From: Tamlana sp038148895
GTDB taxonomy: Bacteria; Bacteroidota; Bacteroidia; Flavobacteriales; Flavobacteriaceae
Length of the DNA: 64,000 nt
Assembly (NCBI GenBank): GCA_038148895.1
Contig: JBBVGQ010000001.1
Direction: 5' to 3' (one strand)
The notes beneath the pieces were generated by a model that worked only from the letters and a program-made list of their open reading frames with translations, made no database searches and had not been told where the DNA came from. The position numbers and the translations under genes are program-made. Shown piece after piece: positions 1 through 8,606 of this stretch. Every line of letters begins with the position of its first letter. The stretch's first letter is position 1.

Positions 1-165
1 TACATTCCAAAGGGTTCAGATGAGGTTTTAGTGCATACCAACATGATTGGAGGTGGACAGGTAACGTCCATTGAATTTGATGCGCCCGAGGCAGGAACTT
101 ACGAGTTTTTATGCAGTTTTCCGGGACATTATGCGCTTATGCGTGGTAAGTTTATTGTAGATTAA
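1..165 (+). CDS. Azurin, C-terminal part (5' end outside window)
   Basis: The open frame runs from the window edge to TAA and encodes the last 54 residues of a small blue copper protein. The end reads EFLCSFPGHYALMRGKFIVD: a Cys, a His four residues later and a Met five residues after that, the type-1 copper ligand loop of azurin, followed by the final beta strand. Azurins are periplasmic one-electron carriers. The signal peptide and the first His ligand lie upstream of the window. Its transcript probably ends before the leader ORFs that follow. Confidence 0.85.
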   Translation, partial: YIPKGSDEVLVHTNMIGGGQVTSIEFDAPEAGTYEFLCSFPGHYALMRGKFIVD

Positions 166-242
166 AAACTTGTTGAGCAAGCAAGAAATTAGTAGGGCCT
201 TGTTGAATCGTTTAAATAAAATAAAAAAAGGATGAAATATTG

Positions 243-257
243 CAACCCAAAGGGTTG
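243..257 (+). terminator. Possible terminator hairpin downstream of azurin
   Basis: CAACCC-AAA-GGGTTG forms a compact 6-bp stem about 80 bases after the azurin stop. The sequence that follows is T-rich but broken by A residues, so termination strength is uncertain. From 166 to about 330 nothing else is recognisable except A/T-rich spacer. Confidence 0.35.
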
Positions 258-339
258 TAAAGCTTTATTATTAATAATTTTATTGAAAAAGTGGTTGTGC
301 AATAGTTATTTTTAACAAATAAAATTATAATTTTACATC

Positions 340-408
340 ATGAAAACATTAAAAACTAAAATACGTTGTTCTACATCCGGTTTGCCCGTGCGCAATCGCC
401 GCATCTAA
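340..408 (+). CDS. Arg-rich candidate leader peptide 1 (22 aa)
   Basis: This is a short ATG ORF ending with TAA, in the roughly 470-base gap ahead of the arginine operon. The peptide begins MKTLKTKIR and ends PVRNRRI, with four arginines, three of them in the last five residues, encoded by CGT and CGC. An Arg-codon run at the end of a tiny ORF just upstream of arginine genes is what a ribosome-mediated attenuation leader would look like. No convincing GC hairpin with a T-run follows directly (there is only an A/T-rich T-run at 441-447), so the mechanism is unproven. It is too short for a normal protein. Confidence 0.55.
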   Translation: MKTLKTKIRCSTSGLPVRNRRI

Positions 409-452
409 TTGTTATTAGCTAAACCCAAAACGTAATTTTAATTTTTTTCATA

Positions 453-545
453 GTGTCCAAAAATATTTTCATACCTTTTAAAAATACAGTTAATTTGCTA
501 ATTAGCCACAAGTCTATACGCCGTGATTTTCCCCGTCGCCCGTAA
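453..545 (+). CDS. Arg-rich candidate leader peptide 2 (GTG or TTG start)
   Basis: A second short open frame lies between leader 1 and the first arginine gene. From a GTG at 453 it gives 30 residues; a TTG at 495 would give 16. It ends RRDFPRRP before TAA, with four Arg codons (CGC, CGT, CGT, CGC) in the last eight positions. Like the first small ORF, its codon content matches the pathway encoded downstream. A small CCC-GTAA-GGG hairpin overlaps the stop codon. The start is uncertain because there is no ATG. The 88 bases from here to 633 hold no other recognised feature. Confidence 0.4.
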   Translation: MSKNIFIPFKNTVNLLISHKSIRRDFPRRP

Positions 546-632
546 GGGTATGTTTAATTTTATTGAATTAGGTGTGTCCAGTTCAACCAAAGGAAAAATA
601 AAATAAATTGAAAACTCAACAGAAACTAGGAA

Positions 633-1250
633 ATGAAGGTTGTTATAGCCAATAAATCACATATAAAATACGCCGAAATAATTTGCGAAACCATTGCAGA
701 GTCTGCAGCCGTAAGAGGTACAGGTATTGCCAGACGCACTCCTGAATATATCGCCACAAAAATGGAGAATGGCAATGCCGTTATCGCTTTAGATGGCGAT
801 AAATTTGCAGGGTTTTGTTACATCGAAAAATGGGGTCATGGTAAGTTTGTGGCCAATTCAGGTTTAATTGTGCATCCAGATTATCGTGGTGTGGGTCTTG
901 CCAAGAAAATAAAGCACAAAGTTTTTGAGCATTCAAGAAATAAATTTCCTGATGCAAAAGTGTTCAGTATTACTACCGGATTGGCGGTGATGAAAATGAA
1001 CAGTGATTTGGGCTATAAACCCGTGCCATTTTCTGAATTAACAGATGATCCGACTTTTTGGGACGGTTGCCAAACCTGTAAAAACTATGATGTTTTAACC
1101 CGAACCAACCGAAAGATGTGTTTGTGTACGGGAATGTTGTACGACCCAAAAGCCAAAGGAGTTCACAAAATCATAAAGGAAAAGGTTTTCAAAAGATTAA
1201 AGCACATTAAAGAAACCATGTTTCTTAATAAAGAAAAAAATAAAGAGTAA
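633..1250 (+). CDS. GNAT-family N-acetyltransferase, likely first arginine step (N-acylglutamate synthase role)
   Basis: A 205-aa protein with the GNAT fold. The acetyl-CoA pyrophosphate-binding segment is HPDYRGVGLAKKI at residues 81-93. It is the first gene of the arginine operon, where a glutamate N-acyltransferase is needed because no ArgJ is present. That role is inferred from position; GNAT specificity cannot be read from sequence alone. The C-terminal part is unusual: cysteines at 146, 149, 163 and 165 form a CxxC...CxC pattern that could bind metal or sense redox state. The ATG at 633 follows an A-rich leader. argG starts 38 bases downstream. Confidence 0.75.
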   Translation: MKVVIANKSHIKYAEIICETIAESAAVRGTGIARRTPEYIATKMENGNAVIALDGDKFAGFCYIEKWGHGKFVANSGLIVHPDYRGVGLAKKIKHKVFEHSRNKFPDAKVFSITTGLAVMKMNSDLGYKPVPFSELTDDPTFWDGCQTCKNYDVLTRTNRKMCLCTGMLYDPKAKGVHKIIKEKVFKRLKHIKETMFLNKEKNKE

Positions 1251-1288
1251 TACATTTTCGAGTTTGTGAAAATGACAAAGAATTTAAA

Positions 1289-2470
1289 ATGAAGAAAAAA
1301 TTAGTCATAGCTTATAGTGGAGGATTGGATACATCGTATTGTGCCGTAAGTTTATCAAAAGAATACGATGTGCATGCGGTAAGTGTTAATACGGGAGGGT
1401 TTACAAAATCTGAGATAGACCGCATAGAAAGCAACGCATACAAAATGGGCGTTTCAACATATAAAAATGTTGATGCCGTTGCGACCTTTTATCAAAAAGT
1501 AGTAAAATATTTAATCTTTGGAAATGTATTGAAGAACAATACGTATCCATTATCGGTAAGTGCAGAACGTATTATTCAAGCTATTGAAATTATAGAATAT
1601 GCAAAAAGTATTGATGCAGAATATATTGCCCATGGTAGTACCGGTGCTGGTAATGATCAAGTGCGTTTTGATATGATTTTTCAGACTTTGGCGCCAAACA
1701 TCAAGATTATAACGCCAATTAGAGATGAAAAATTAACTAGGCAGCAGGAGATTGATTATCTAAAAGCGAACGGTATAGATATGTCTTGGGAAAAGGCTAA
1801 ATATTCTATTAATAAAGGACTTTGGGGAACTAGTGTTGGCGGTTCGGAAACATTGACTTCAAATAAACCGTTGCCTAATGAAGCATATCCATCACAGTTA
1901 AAACATACCGAAGATGAAAAGGTAAAATTAACTTTTGAAAAAGGTGAGTTGGTTGCTGTAAATGGCATTGAGAATGCTCCAGAAATAAATATTGAAGTAC
2001 TTAATAATTTAGCTTCTGCCTATGCTATTGGCAGGGATATTCATGTTGGCGATACCATTGTTGGTATAAAAGGTCGCGTTGGTTTTGAGGCTGCAGCTGC
2101 GTTGATAACAATAAAAGCACACCATCTTTTGGAGAAGCATACGCTAACCAAATGGCAATTGCAACACAAGGAATATATTGCCAGTTTTTATGGTATGCAT
2201 TTGCATGAAGGGCAATATTTAGATCCTGTGATGCGTGATATGGAAGCCTATTTACAAAGTAGTCAAGATAAAGTTTCTGGCGATGTTACGGTTACATTGA
2301 AACCTTATCACTTCTCATTGGATGGTATTTCTTCAGAACACGATTTAATGAGTGCTAAGTTCGGAAGTTACGGTGAAGAAAATAAAGGTTGGACAGCCGA
2401 TGAAGCCAAAGGATTTATAAAAATCTTTGGCAACCAAAATAAAATATATCAACAGGTAAATTCAAATTAA
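1289..2470 (+). CDS. argG: Argininosuccinate synthase
   Basis: This cytosolic enzyme joins citrulline and aspartate using ATP, the penultimate arginine step. The protein is 393 aa, normal for the family. The N-terminal ATP pyrophosphatase P-loop is AYSGGLDTSYC at residues 8-18. Gly-rich substrate-binding segments follow, including AHGSTGAGNDQVRF near 114-127. It is the second gene of the operon and is followed by a hairpin repeat (2485-2540) before argC. Confidence 0.95.
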   Translation: MKKKLVIAYSGGLDTSYCAVSLSKEYDVHAVSVNTGGFTKSEIDRIESNAYKMGVSTYKNVDAVATFYQKVVKYLIFGNVLKNNTYPLSVSAERIIQAIEIIEYAKSIDAEYIAHGSTGAGNDQVRFDMIFQTLAPNIKIITPIRDEKLTRQQEIDYLKANGIDMSWEKAKYSINKGLWGTSVGGSETLTSNKPLPNEAYPSQLKHTEDEKVKLTFEKGELVAVNGIENAPEINIEVLNNLASAYAIGRDIHVGDTIVGIKGRVGFEAAAALITIKAHHLLEKHTLTKWQLQHKEYIASFYGMHLHEGQYLDPVMRDMEAYLQSSQDKVSGDVTVTLKPYHFSLDGISSEHDLMSAKFGSYGEENKGWTADEAKGFIKIFGNQNKIYQQVNSN

Positions 2471-2484
2471 AATCAACTTTCGTT

Positions 2485-2540
2485 GTCATGCTGAACTGTC
2501 AGGCTGAGCGCAGTCGAAGCCTTGTTTCAGCATCTCATCA
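2485..2540 (+). repeat. Composite interspersed hairpin repeat between argG and argC
   Basis: The outer arms are GCTGAAC and GTTTCAGC. They enclose a second unit, AGGCT-GAGCGCAGTCGA-AGCCT, with its own stem. A diverged copy of about the same length lies at 7531-7581, the inner unit alone at 20600-20624, and an outer unit without the insert at 36196-36230. This kind of short GTCATGCTGAAC repeat is familiar from many Bacteroidota intergenic regions. It lies inside the operon and may affect mRNA stability. Confidence 0.7.
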
Positions 2541-2563
2541 GATAGGTTGAAAAAACTACAAAA

Positions 2564-3547
2564 ATGAAACAGATTCAGGTAGGGATAATTGGAGGTGCAG
2601 GTTACACGGCAGGTGAATTGATTAGATTATTGATTAATCATCCAAAGACTGAAATAAACTTTGTGTACAGCACGTCCAATGCAGGAAACAAGATTAGCGA
2701 AATCCATCAAGATTTAGAAGGAGATTTGGATTTGAAGTTCACAGATGCCGTAAACCCAAATGTTGATGTATTGTTTTTGTGTTTGGGGCACGGAAATTCG
2801 GTTAAGTTTTTATCGACGAATAAATTTTCAGATAATACAAAAATCATTGATTTAGGTAATGACTTCAGACTGGAAGCTGATAAATTATTTGAAGGCAAAA
2901 CCTTTATTTACGGCTTACCAGAATTACAACGAGAAACTATTAAAAAAGCAAATTACGTTGCTAATCCTGGATGTTTTGCAACGGCAATTCAGTTGGCGTT
3001 ATTGCCATTGGCAAACAAAGGTTTGTTAAATAACGACGTTCACATTAATGCCGTTACAGGAGCTACGGGTGCAGGCACATCATTGTCCGAAACATCACAT
3101 TTTCCATGGAGGGATAATAATTTTTCTTATTACAAACCCTTTACGCATCAACATTTAGGTGAAATCAACCAATCGGTAAAGCAATTACAGAATGGTTTTA
3201 AATCAGATATCTTGTTCATGCCGAATAGAGGAAATTTTTCAAGAGGAATTTTTGCAACGGTTTATACTGATTTTGAAGGTACTGTTGAAGAGGGCAAAGA
3301 CATGTATAATACGTTTTACGAAGATGCCAAATTCACATTCGTTGCTGATGATTTTTTGCATCTAAAACAAGTAGTGAATACCAATAAATGCTTAATTCAT
3401 TTGCATAAGCATAAGGGCAAATTGTTAATAACTAGTATAATTGATAACTTATTGAAAGGTGCTTCAGGACAGGCAATACAAAATATGAACTTAATTTTTG
3501 GTTTGGAAGAAACAACAGGTTTACATTTAAAAGCAACGTATTTCTAA
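2564..3547 (+). CDS. argC: N-acetyl-gamma-glutamyl-phosphate reductase (or N-succinyl form)
   Basis: A 327-aa NADPH-dependent reductase making N-acylglutamate semialdehyde. The N-terminal Rossmann motif is GIIGGAGYTAGELIRLL at residues 7-23. The catalytic Cys is C137 in the NPGCFATAIQLAL motif, and the family segment GTSLSETSHF follows. Size and motifs are complete. It sits in the arginine operon after argG, and proC follows closely. Whether the natural acyl group is acetyl or succinyl is not determined by this sequence. Confidence 0.93.
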   Translation: MKQIQVGIIGGAGYTAGELIRLLINHPKTEINFVYSTSNAGNKISEIHQDLEGDLDLKFTDAVNPNVDVLFLCLGHGNSVKFLSTNKFSDNTKIIDLGNDFRLEADKLFEGKTFIYGLPELQRETIKKANYVANPGCFATAIQLALLPLANKGLLNNDVHINAVTGATGAGTSLSETSHFPWRDNNFSYYKPFTHQHLGEINQSVKQLQNGFKSDILFMPNRGNFSRGIFATVYTDFEGTVEEGKDMYNTFYEDAKFTFVADDFLHLKQVVNTNKCLIHLHKHKGKLLITSIIDNLLKGASGQAIQNMNLIFGLEETTGLHLKATYF

Positions 3548-3577
3548 TAACCAGAAACCAAAAACCACAAATTAATC

Positions 3578-4366
3578 ATGAAAATAGCCATAATAGGAAC
3601 AGGTAATTTAGGAAGTTCAATAGCAAAAGGGCTTATTAAAAACAATTCGTTCACCTCGTTGTATTTGAGCGACAAGAACACGACCAATGTGGATGCCTAT
3701 GCAACATTGGAAAATGTTACCGTAACCAACGATAATGACCTCGCCGTAGAACATTCTGATATGGTGATTTTTGCGCTACAGCCAAAACATATCGACAAGG
3801 TTTTAGAAAGTGTGTTGCCAAAAATAACCGATAAACACATTATTATCTCAGTGGCAGCAGGCGTGGAAATTCCTCGTATTGAAAGCATTATTGGAAGCGA
3901 TAAAAATATTATTCGTGTGATGCCAAATACGGCGATTTCCATTGGTAAATCCATGACTTGTATTGCGGCAAATAATGTGGCTCAAGATAAAGTGTCTTTA
4001 GCACAAGATATTTTCAATCAATTGGGAAAAACATTGGTTATTCCAGAAGAATTGATTCAAGCTTCAACAGTAATTTGCGCAAGTGGTATCGCATTTTGGA
4101 TGCGTTTGGTAAGGGCAACAACACAAGGCGCTATTCAATTGGGGTTTGAAGCCCATGAAGCCCATGAATTGGCCACACAAACATGTTACGGTGCAGCAAG
4201 TTTACTCTTAGAATCAGGAAGACATCCTGAGCAAGAAATCGACCGAGTAACAACGCCAAGTGGTTGTACTATTGAAGGTTTAAATGCTATGGAGCACCAA
4301 GGGTTAAGCTCTGCTTTGATTCAAGGTATTGTGGCTTCATATGAAAAAATTAATCAATTAAAATAG
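3578..4366 (+). CDS. proC: Pyrroline-5-carboxylate reductase
   Basis: A 262-aa enzyme reducing pyrroline-5-carboxylate to proline. The dinucleotide-binding motif IIGTGNLGSSIAKGL is at residues 4-18, and the signature region near the C-terminus reads VTTPSGCTIEGLNAME, typical of ProC. It is the last proline step placed between argC and argD, so the operon mixes arginine and proline genes, both derived from glutamate. It ends 7 bases before argD, implying cotranscription. Confidence 0.93.
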   Translation: MKIAIIGTGNLGSSIAKGLIKNNSFTSLYLSDKNTTNVDAYATLENVTVTNDNDLAVEHSDMVIFALQPKHIDKVLESVLPKITDKHIIISVAAGVEIPRIESIIGSDKNIIRVMPNTAISIGKSMTCIAANNVAQDKVSLAQDIFNQLGKTLVIPEELIQASTVICASGIAFWMRLVRATTQGAIQLGFEAHEAHELATQTCYGAASLLLESGRHPEQEIDRVTTPSGCTIEGLNAMEHQGLSSALIQGIVASYEKINQLK

Positions 4367-4373
4367 AACTAAA

Positions 4374-5531
4374 ATGCCGTTATTTGATGTTTATCCGTTG
4401 TATGATGTAACCCCAGCTTCTGCCAAGGGCATTTATGTTTATGATAATACAGGAACCGAGTATTTAGATTTGTACGGAGGGCATGCCGTAATTTCAATTG
4501 GTCATGCACATCCAAAATATGTTAAGGCAATTTCATATCAGGTTGCCCAACTTGGGTTTTATTCCAATGCCATTCAAAATCCGTTACAAGTGGAGTTGGC
4601 TGATAAACTTGAGGCTCTTTCAGGCTGCAAAGATTATGAATTGTTTTTGTGCAATTCAGGTGCAGAAGCCAATGAAAATGCCTTAAAATTAGCTTCGTTT
4701 AAAACAGGCAAATCGCGTGTTGTAGCCTTTAAAAATGGTTTTCATGGAAGAACATCAGCTGCTGTGGCCGCAACCGACAACCCAAATATCATTGCACCAT
4801 TAAACGCACAGCAAAAGGTCACTATTTTAGAATTGAATGATGTTTTAGGCGTTAAGGCCGAACTTGAAAAAGGTGATGTTTGTGCAGTTATTGTGGAATT
4901 TATTCAAGGTGTTGGCGGATTGGACCAAGGCACGGCAGATTTCTTCGAGCAGGTTTATGCCTTATGTAAAGCAAACAACACTATGTTTATAGCTGATGAA
5001 GTTCAATCGGGTTATGGGCGTTCAGGAAAATTCTTTGCGTTTCAGCATTACAATGTCACGCCAGATATTATTTCCATAGCAAAAGGTATGGGCAACGGAT
5101 TTCCAATTGGCGGGATTTTGATTCACCCAAGTATTGAAGCCAAATACGGTATGCTCGGAACTACCTTTGGAGGAAACCATTTGGCTTGTGCTGCTGGAAT
5201 AGCCGTTTTGGATGCTATTAAAAATGAAAACTTGATGGATAATGTAAATGCCATGTCCGAATATTTTATAAAGTTGGCCAAAACAATTCCGCAGATAAAA
5301 AATATAAAAGGAAGAGGGTTGATGCTCGGGTTGGAATTTGATTTTGAAGTTGGTGCGCTAAGAAAAAAATTAATTTACGAACAGCATATTTTTACGGGTG
5401 GTGCATCAAACAAAAAATTGCTTAGAATATTACCTCCTTTAACCATTAAAAAGGACCACATCAACCACTTTTTTGAAGCGTTAATCGATGTGTTGGAGGA
5501 AATGGAGAAGACCGCTGAAGTTGCTAGTTAG
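4374..5531 (+). CDS. argD: Acetylornithine (succinylornithine) aminotransferase
   Basis: A 385-aa class-III PLP aminotransferase converting N-acylglutamate semialdehyde to N-acylornithine. Visible motifs are the phosphate-binding NSGAEANENALK near 94-105, the PLP aspartate in ADEVQSGYGRSG (D208) and the Schiff-base lysine in SIAKGMGNG (K237). Full family length. Class III also includes ornithine aminotransferases, but the place between argC and argF'/argB supports ArgD. It is tightly spaced after proC. Confidence 0.93.
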   Translation: MPLFDVYPLYDVTPASAKGIYVYDNTGTEYLDLYGGHAVISIGHAHPKYVKAISYQVAQLGFYSNAIQNPLQVELADKLEALSGCKDYELFLCNSGAEANENALKLASFKTGKSRVVAFKNGFHGRTSAAVAATDNPNIIAPLNAQQKVTILELNDVLGVKAELEKGDVCAVIVEFIQGVGGLDQGTADFFEQVYALCKANNTMFIADEVQSGYGRSGKFFAFQHYNVTPDIISIAKGMGNGFPIGGILIHPSIEAKYGMLGTTFGGNHLACAAGIAVLDAIKNENLMDNVNAMSEYFIKLAKTIPQIKNIKGRGLMLGLEFDFEVGALRKKLIYEQHIFTGGASNKKLLRILPPLTIKKDHINHFFEALIDVLEEMEKTAEVAS

Positions 5532-5558
5532 CAGCCAAAGTAAACAGAAAATTAAAGA

Positions 5559-6755
5559 ATGAATACCTTACTAAAAATAGAATCCAGAAATGCCGTATTG
5601 CTTAAAATGGCCGAACTTTTGGAGCGTGAGAGAAAACAAATAATAGAAATAAACAAAGGGGATTTAGAAGCCTACAAAGGCGAAGATATTTCTATGTACG
5701 ACCGTTTGAAGGTTGATGATGCAAAAGTTGACGAAATGATTAAAGCTGTGACTCATCTAGCTTCGCAAGACGACCCCGTTGGCGTGGAGCGCTTCAGTTT
5801 TAAACATGACAACGGTATGCAAGTTTATAACAAAACGGCTTCCTTCGGCACGGTTTTAATTATTTATGAATCGCGACCAGATGTAACGGTTGAAGCTGCT
5901 GGAATTGCATTCAAATCTGGAAATAAAATTTTATTGAAAGGCGGAAAGGAATCCACAAATTCAAATTTAAAAATTGTCGACTTGTGGCATGAGGCTTTAA
6001 AGGAAGAAGGGGCATCAACAGAATGGGTGGAATATTTGCAGTTCAACAGGACAGAAACCCAAGCTTTTCTTGAAAAACCAACACAACAAGTTGATTTAAT
6101 TGTGCCTCGTGGTGGTGAGCGTTTGATCGCTTTTGTAAAAGAACATGCTACCTGTCCAGTCATAATTAGCGGTCGGGGAAACAACTTTGTTTTTGTTGAA
6201 AAAGAAGCCGATTTGGATATTGCATTGCAAGTTATTATCAATGCTAAAACGGCAAAAATTTCAGCGTGTAATGCTTTAGATAAGGTTTTAATTGATAAAT
6301 ACCTTCCCAATAAAGAAACATTCATCAAGAATTTGATTTCAAAATTGAAAGAACACAATGTTGAAATTTTGGGTGATGGGGCAGTTTCAAAATTTGATGA
6401 TGTGGCTTTAATTCCTTCAGAATCTATTTGGTCTGAAGAGTTTTTGGATTATAAAATCGTTATTGGTGAAATTGCTTCAACAGAAGAAGCCATTGCCATG
6501 ATAAATAAATATTCTGGTGGGCATTCTTCATCGATCATTACAACCAATGAAGCTGAGGCTAAATCCTTTATGGAAAACGTAGATACCGCTGCGGTTTACC
6601 ACAATGCATCAACTCGTTTTACGGATGGTGGTCAACTAGGTTTGGGAGGGGAATTGGCAATCAGTACAGATAAATTGCACCAACGCGGGCCAATAGGTTT
6701 GCAGCATTTGGTAACAAACAAGTGGTACGTTTACGGTAGCGGACAAATAAGGTAG
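5559..6755 (+). CDS. proA: Gamma-glutamyl phosphate reductase
   Basis: A 398-aa aldehyde-dehydrogenase-fold enzyme of proline synthesis that reduces glutamyl-5-phosphate to the semialdehyde. The catalytic cysteine is C237 in AKISACNALDK. Upstream are YESRPDVTVEAAGIAFKSGN and the VPRGGERLI segment typical of ProA. proB starts 3 bases after its stop, so the two are translated together. The usual order is proB then proA; here it is reversed. Confidence 0.95.
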   Translation: MNTLLKIESRNAVLLKMAELLERERKQIIEINKGDLEAYKGEDISMYDRLKVDDAKVDEMIKAVTHLASQDDPVGVERFSFKHDNGMQVYNKTASFGTVLIIYESRPDVTVEAAGIAFKSGNKILLKGGKESTNSNLKIVDLWHEALKEEGASTEWVEYLQFNRTETQAFLEKPTQQVDLIVPRGGERLIAFVKEHATCPVIISGRGNNFVFVEKEADLDIALQVIINAKTAKISACNALDKVLIDKYLPNKETFIKNLISKLKEHNVEILGDGAVSKFDDVALIPSESIWSEEFLDYKIVIGEIASTEEAIAMINKYSGGHSSSIITTNEAEAKSFMENVDTAAVYHNASTRFTDGGQLGLGGELAISTDKLHQRGPIGLQHLVTNKWYVYGSGQIR

Positions 6756-6757
6756 GG

Positions 6758-7522
6758 ATGCAGAAAAAGAAACGCATATTACTAAAAGTTGGTTCCAATA
6801 CGCTTACAAAAGAAACCAATAACATTTCCCGAGGGAAAATTGAAGATATTGCCAATCAAATAGCGCAACTTCAAGACACCTGTGAGTTTGTTATTGTAAG
6901 TTCTGGGGCTATTGCGGTGGCTAAACAATTTGTGAAATTGGAAAGTAAGCAAAAAGAAGTTTTTGTAAAACAGGCACTGGCTTCAATTGGCCAACCACAT
7001 TTAATCAGAATTTATCAAGAAATTTTCAGGGAATATGGTTTGTTGACCTCACAGTGTTTGTTGTCGTATTCCGATTTTGAAAAGAAGGAAAGCCGAAAAA
7101 ATATTGTTAATACCATAAATGTGTTGGTCAACAATAATTATATTCCTATTATCAATGAAAATGATACCGTGGCTACCGACGAGATTAAGTTTGGTGACAA
7201 CGATAAATTGGGGGCTTTAACAGCATCGTTGCTAAAAGCAGATTTGTTCATAATTGCCACAAATACCAACGGTATTTACACCAAGGAATCTATGGAAAAC
7301 GGTGAGTCTAAAACTATAGAATTGGTTGATGATTTTGATGAATTGATGAGGCAAGTAGTCGATTCTAAGTCATCGCACGGCAGCGGAGGCATGCAGTCAA
7401 AAATTGAGGCAGCTGAAGTAGCTAAAGATGCCAACATTGAAACATGGATTGTAAACGGGTTGAAAGATGATTTCATACTTAACTCTTTAGAAAATAAAGT
7501 GCCGTTTACCAAAATAAAATGA
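6758..7522 (+). CDS. proB: Glutamate 5-kinase (short form, no PUA domain)
   Basis: A 254-aa amino-acid kinase that phosphorylates glutamate for proline synthesis. The N-terminal LLKVGSNTLTKE motif, the SSGAIAVA loop near residues 48-55 and the ENDTVATDEIKFGDND substrate segment identify it. It stops after the kinase domain and lacks the C-terminal PUA domain of the longer proteobacterial enzyme, as in other short ProB proteins. Proline feedback normally acts on this enzyme. A degraded repeat separates it from argF'. Confidence 0.93.
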   Translation: MQKKKRILLKVGSNTLTKETNNISRGKIEDIANQIAQLQDTCEFVIVSSGAIAVAKQFVKLESKQKEVFVKQALASIGQPHLIRIYQEIFREYGLLTSQCLLSYSDFEKKESRKNIVNTINVLVNNNYIPIINENDTVATDEIKFGDNDKLGALTASLLKADLFIIATNTNGIYTKESMENGESKTIELVDDFDELMRQVVDSKSSHGSGGMQSKIEAAEVAKDANIETWIVNGLKDDFILNSLENKVPFTKIK

Positions 7523-7530
7523 CATAAGTG

Positions 7531-7581
7531 GTCATGCTGTATTATAAGGCTAAGCATAGTCTAAGCTTTACTTCGGCATTT
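7531..7581 (+). repeat. Degenerate copy of the composite hairpin repeat
   Basis: This aligns end to end with 2485-2540: GTCATGCTG at the left, GGCTAAGCATAGTCTAAGC in the middle and GGCAT at the right, with many substitutions. It lies in the proB-argF' gap, so two related copies occur within one operon. Confidence 0.5.
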
Positions 7582-7598
7582 AAAAAATATTAAATAAA

Positions 7599-8537
7599 AT
7601 GAAACATTACACCTCCATACACGATATAGATAATATCAATTCATGGATTGAGGAAGCTAAACAATTAAAGGAAAATCCGTTAAACCATATTGAATTGGGA
7701 AAGAACAAAACACTAGGTTTGTTGTTTTTCAACTCCAGTTTGCGTACGCGTTTGAGCACCCAAAAGGCAGCTTTAAACTTAGGGATGAATCCTATTGTGA
7801 TGAATGTTTCGGGCGATGCTTGGGGAATAGAATTTGGTGACGGAATCGTTATGAATGGTAATACGGCAGAACATATAAAAGAAGCTGCTGCCGTTGTTTC
7901 ACAATATTGTGATGTTATTGCTGTTCGCGCTTTTCCAACGTTAATTGATAAGGAAAAGGATGAAAGCGAACAGGTGTTAACCTCGTTTAAAAAATTCGCC
8001 TCAGTACCGATTGTAAATATGGAAAGTGCTACGGGCCATCCATTACAGGGTTTAACCGACGCTATTACCATTTCAGAGCATGCCAAAACTAAAAAGCCAA
8101 AAGTGGTTTTAAGTTGGGCACCGCATATTAAGGCACTGCCTCATGCGGTTGCCAATAGCTTTACACAGGCCATGCAAAAAATGGATGTAGAATTTGTAAT
8201 TACCAACCCCAAAGGTTACAGTTTGAATCCTGAAATTACAGGTAGTACGCCTATTTTGCACAATCAATATGAGGCCTTTAGAGATGCTGATTTTGTGTAT
8301 GTGAAAAACTGGAGCAGTTATGAAGACTACGGAAAAGTATTGAATACCGACCCCAATTGGATGATTACCAAAGAAAAATTGGGTAATGCAAAATTTTTGC
8401 ATTGCCTTCCCGTAAGACGAAATGTAATTGTAGAAGATGCGGTGTTGGACAGTGATAGCTCTTTGGTCATTCAACAGGCTAATAATAGAACCTACGCAGC
8501 ACAATTAGTGCTTAAAAAAATATTGGAAGATTTATAA
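7599..8537 (+). CDS. argF': N-acetylornithine/N-succinylornithine carbamoyltransferase (ArgF'-type)
   Basis: A 312-aa transcarbamylase. The carbamoyl-phosphate loop is SSLRTRLSTQ near residues 49-58, the middle motif is ESATGHPLQ, and the C-terminal motif is HCLPVRRN. Gly, Trp and acidic positions in GDAWGIEFGDG and the overall pattern match the Bacteroidota ArgF' group, which acts on N-acylated ornithine rather than ornithine. That makes the downstream deacylase ArgE essential for releasing citrulline. Acetyl versus succinyl preference cannot be settled here. Confidence 0.88.
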   Translation: MKHYTSIHDIDNINSWIEEAKQLKENPLNHIELGKNKTLGLLFFNSSLRTRLSTQKAALNLGMNPIVMNVSGDAWGIEFGDGIVMNGNTAEHIKEAAAVVSQYCDVIAVRAFPTLIDKEKDESEQVLTSFKKFASVPIVNMESATGHPLQGLTDAITISEHAKTKKPKVVLSWAPHIKALPHAVANSFTQAMQKMDVEFVITNPKGYSLNPEITGSTPILHNQYEAFRDADFVYVKNWSSYEDYGKVLNTDPNWMITKEKLGNAKFLHCLPVRRNVIVEDAVLDSDSSLVIQQANNRTYAAQLVLKKILEDL

Positions 8538-8606
8538 TTGGCTATTGGCCTTTAGCAAATGGCATTTTGATGCTAAAGCTAAAAGCTAGAGTCTAACAGT
8601 ATAAAA

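Noticed and set aside
441..447. T-run after leader 1 as a terminator
   Set aside because: No GC-rich hairpin precedes it, so it is not a convincing intrinsic terminator.
5864..6358. Minus-strand 164-aa frame inside proA
   Set aside because: Antisense shadow of proA; no family features.
7607..8086. Minus-strand 159-aa frame inside argF'
   Set aside because: Antisense shadow of a conserved enzyme.
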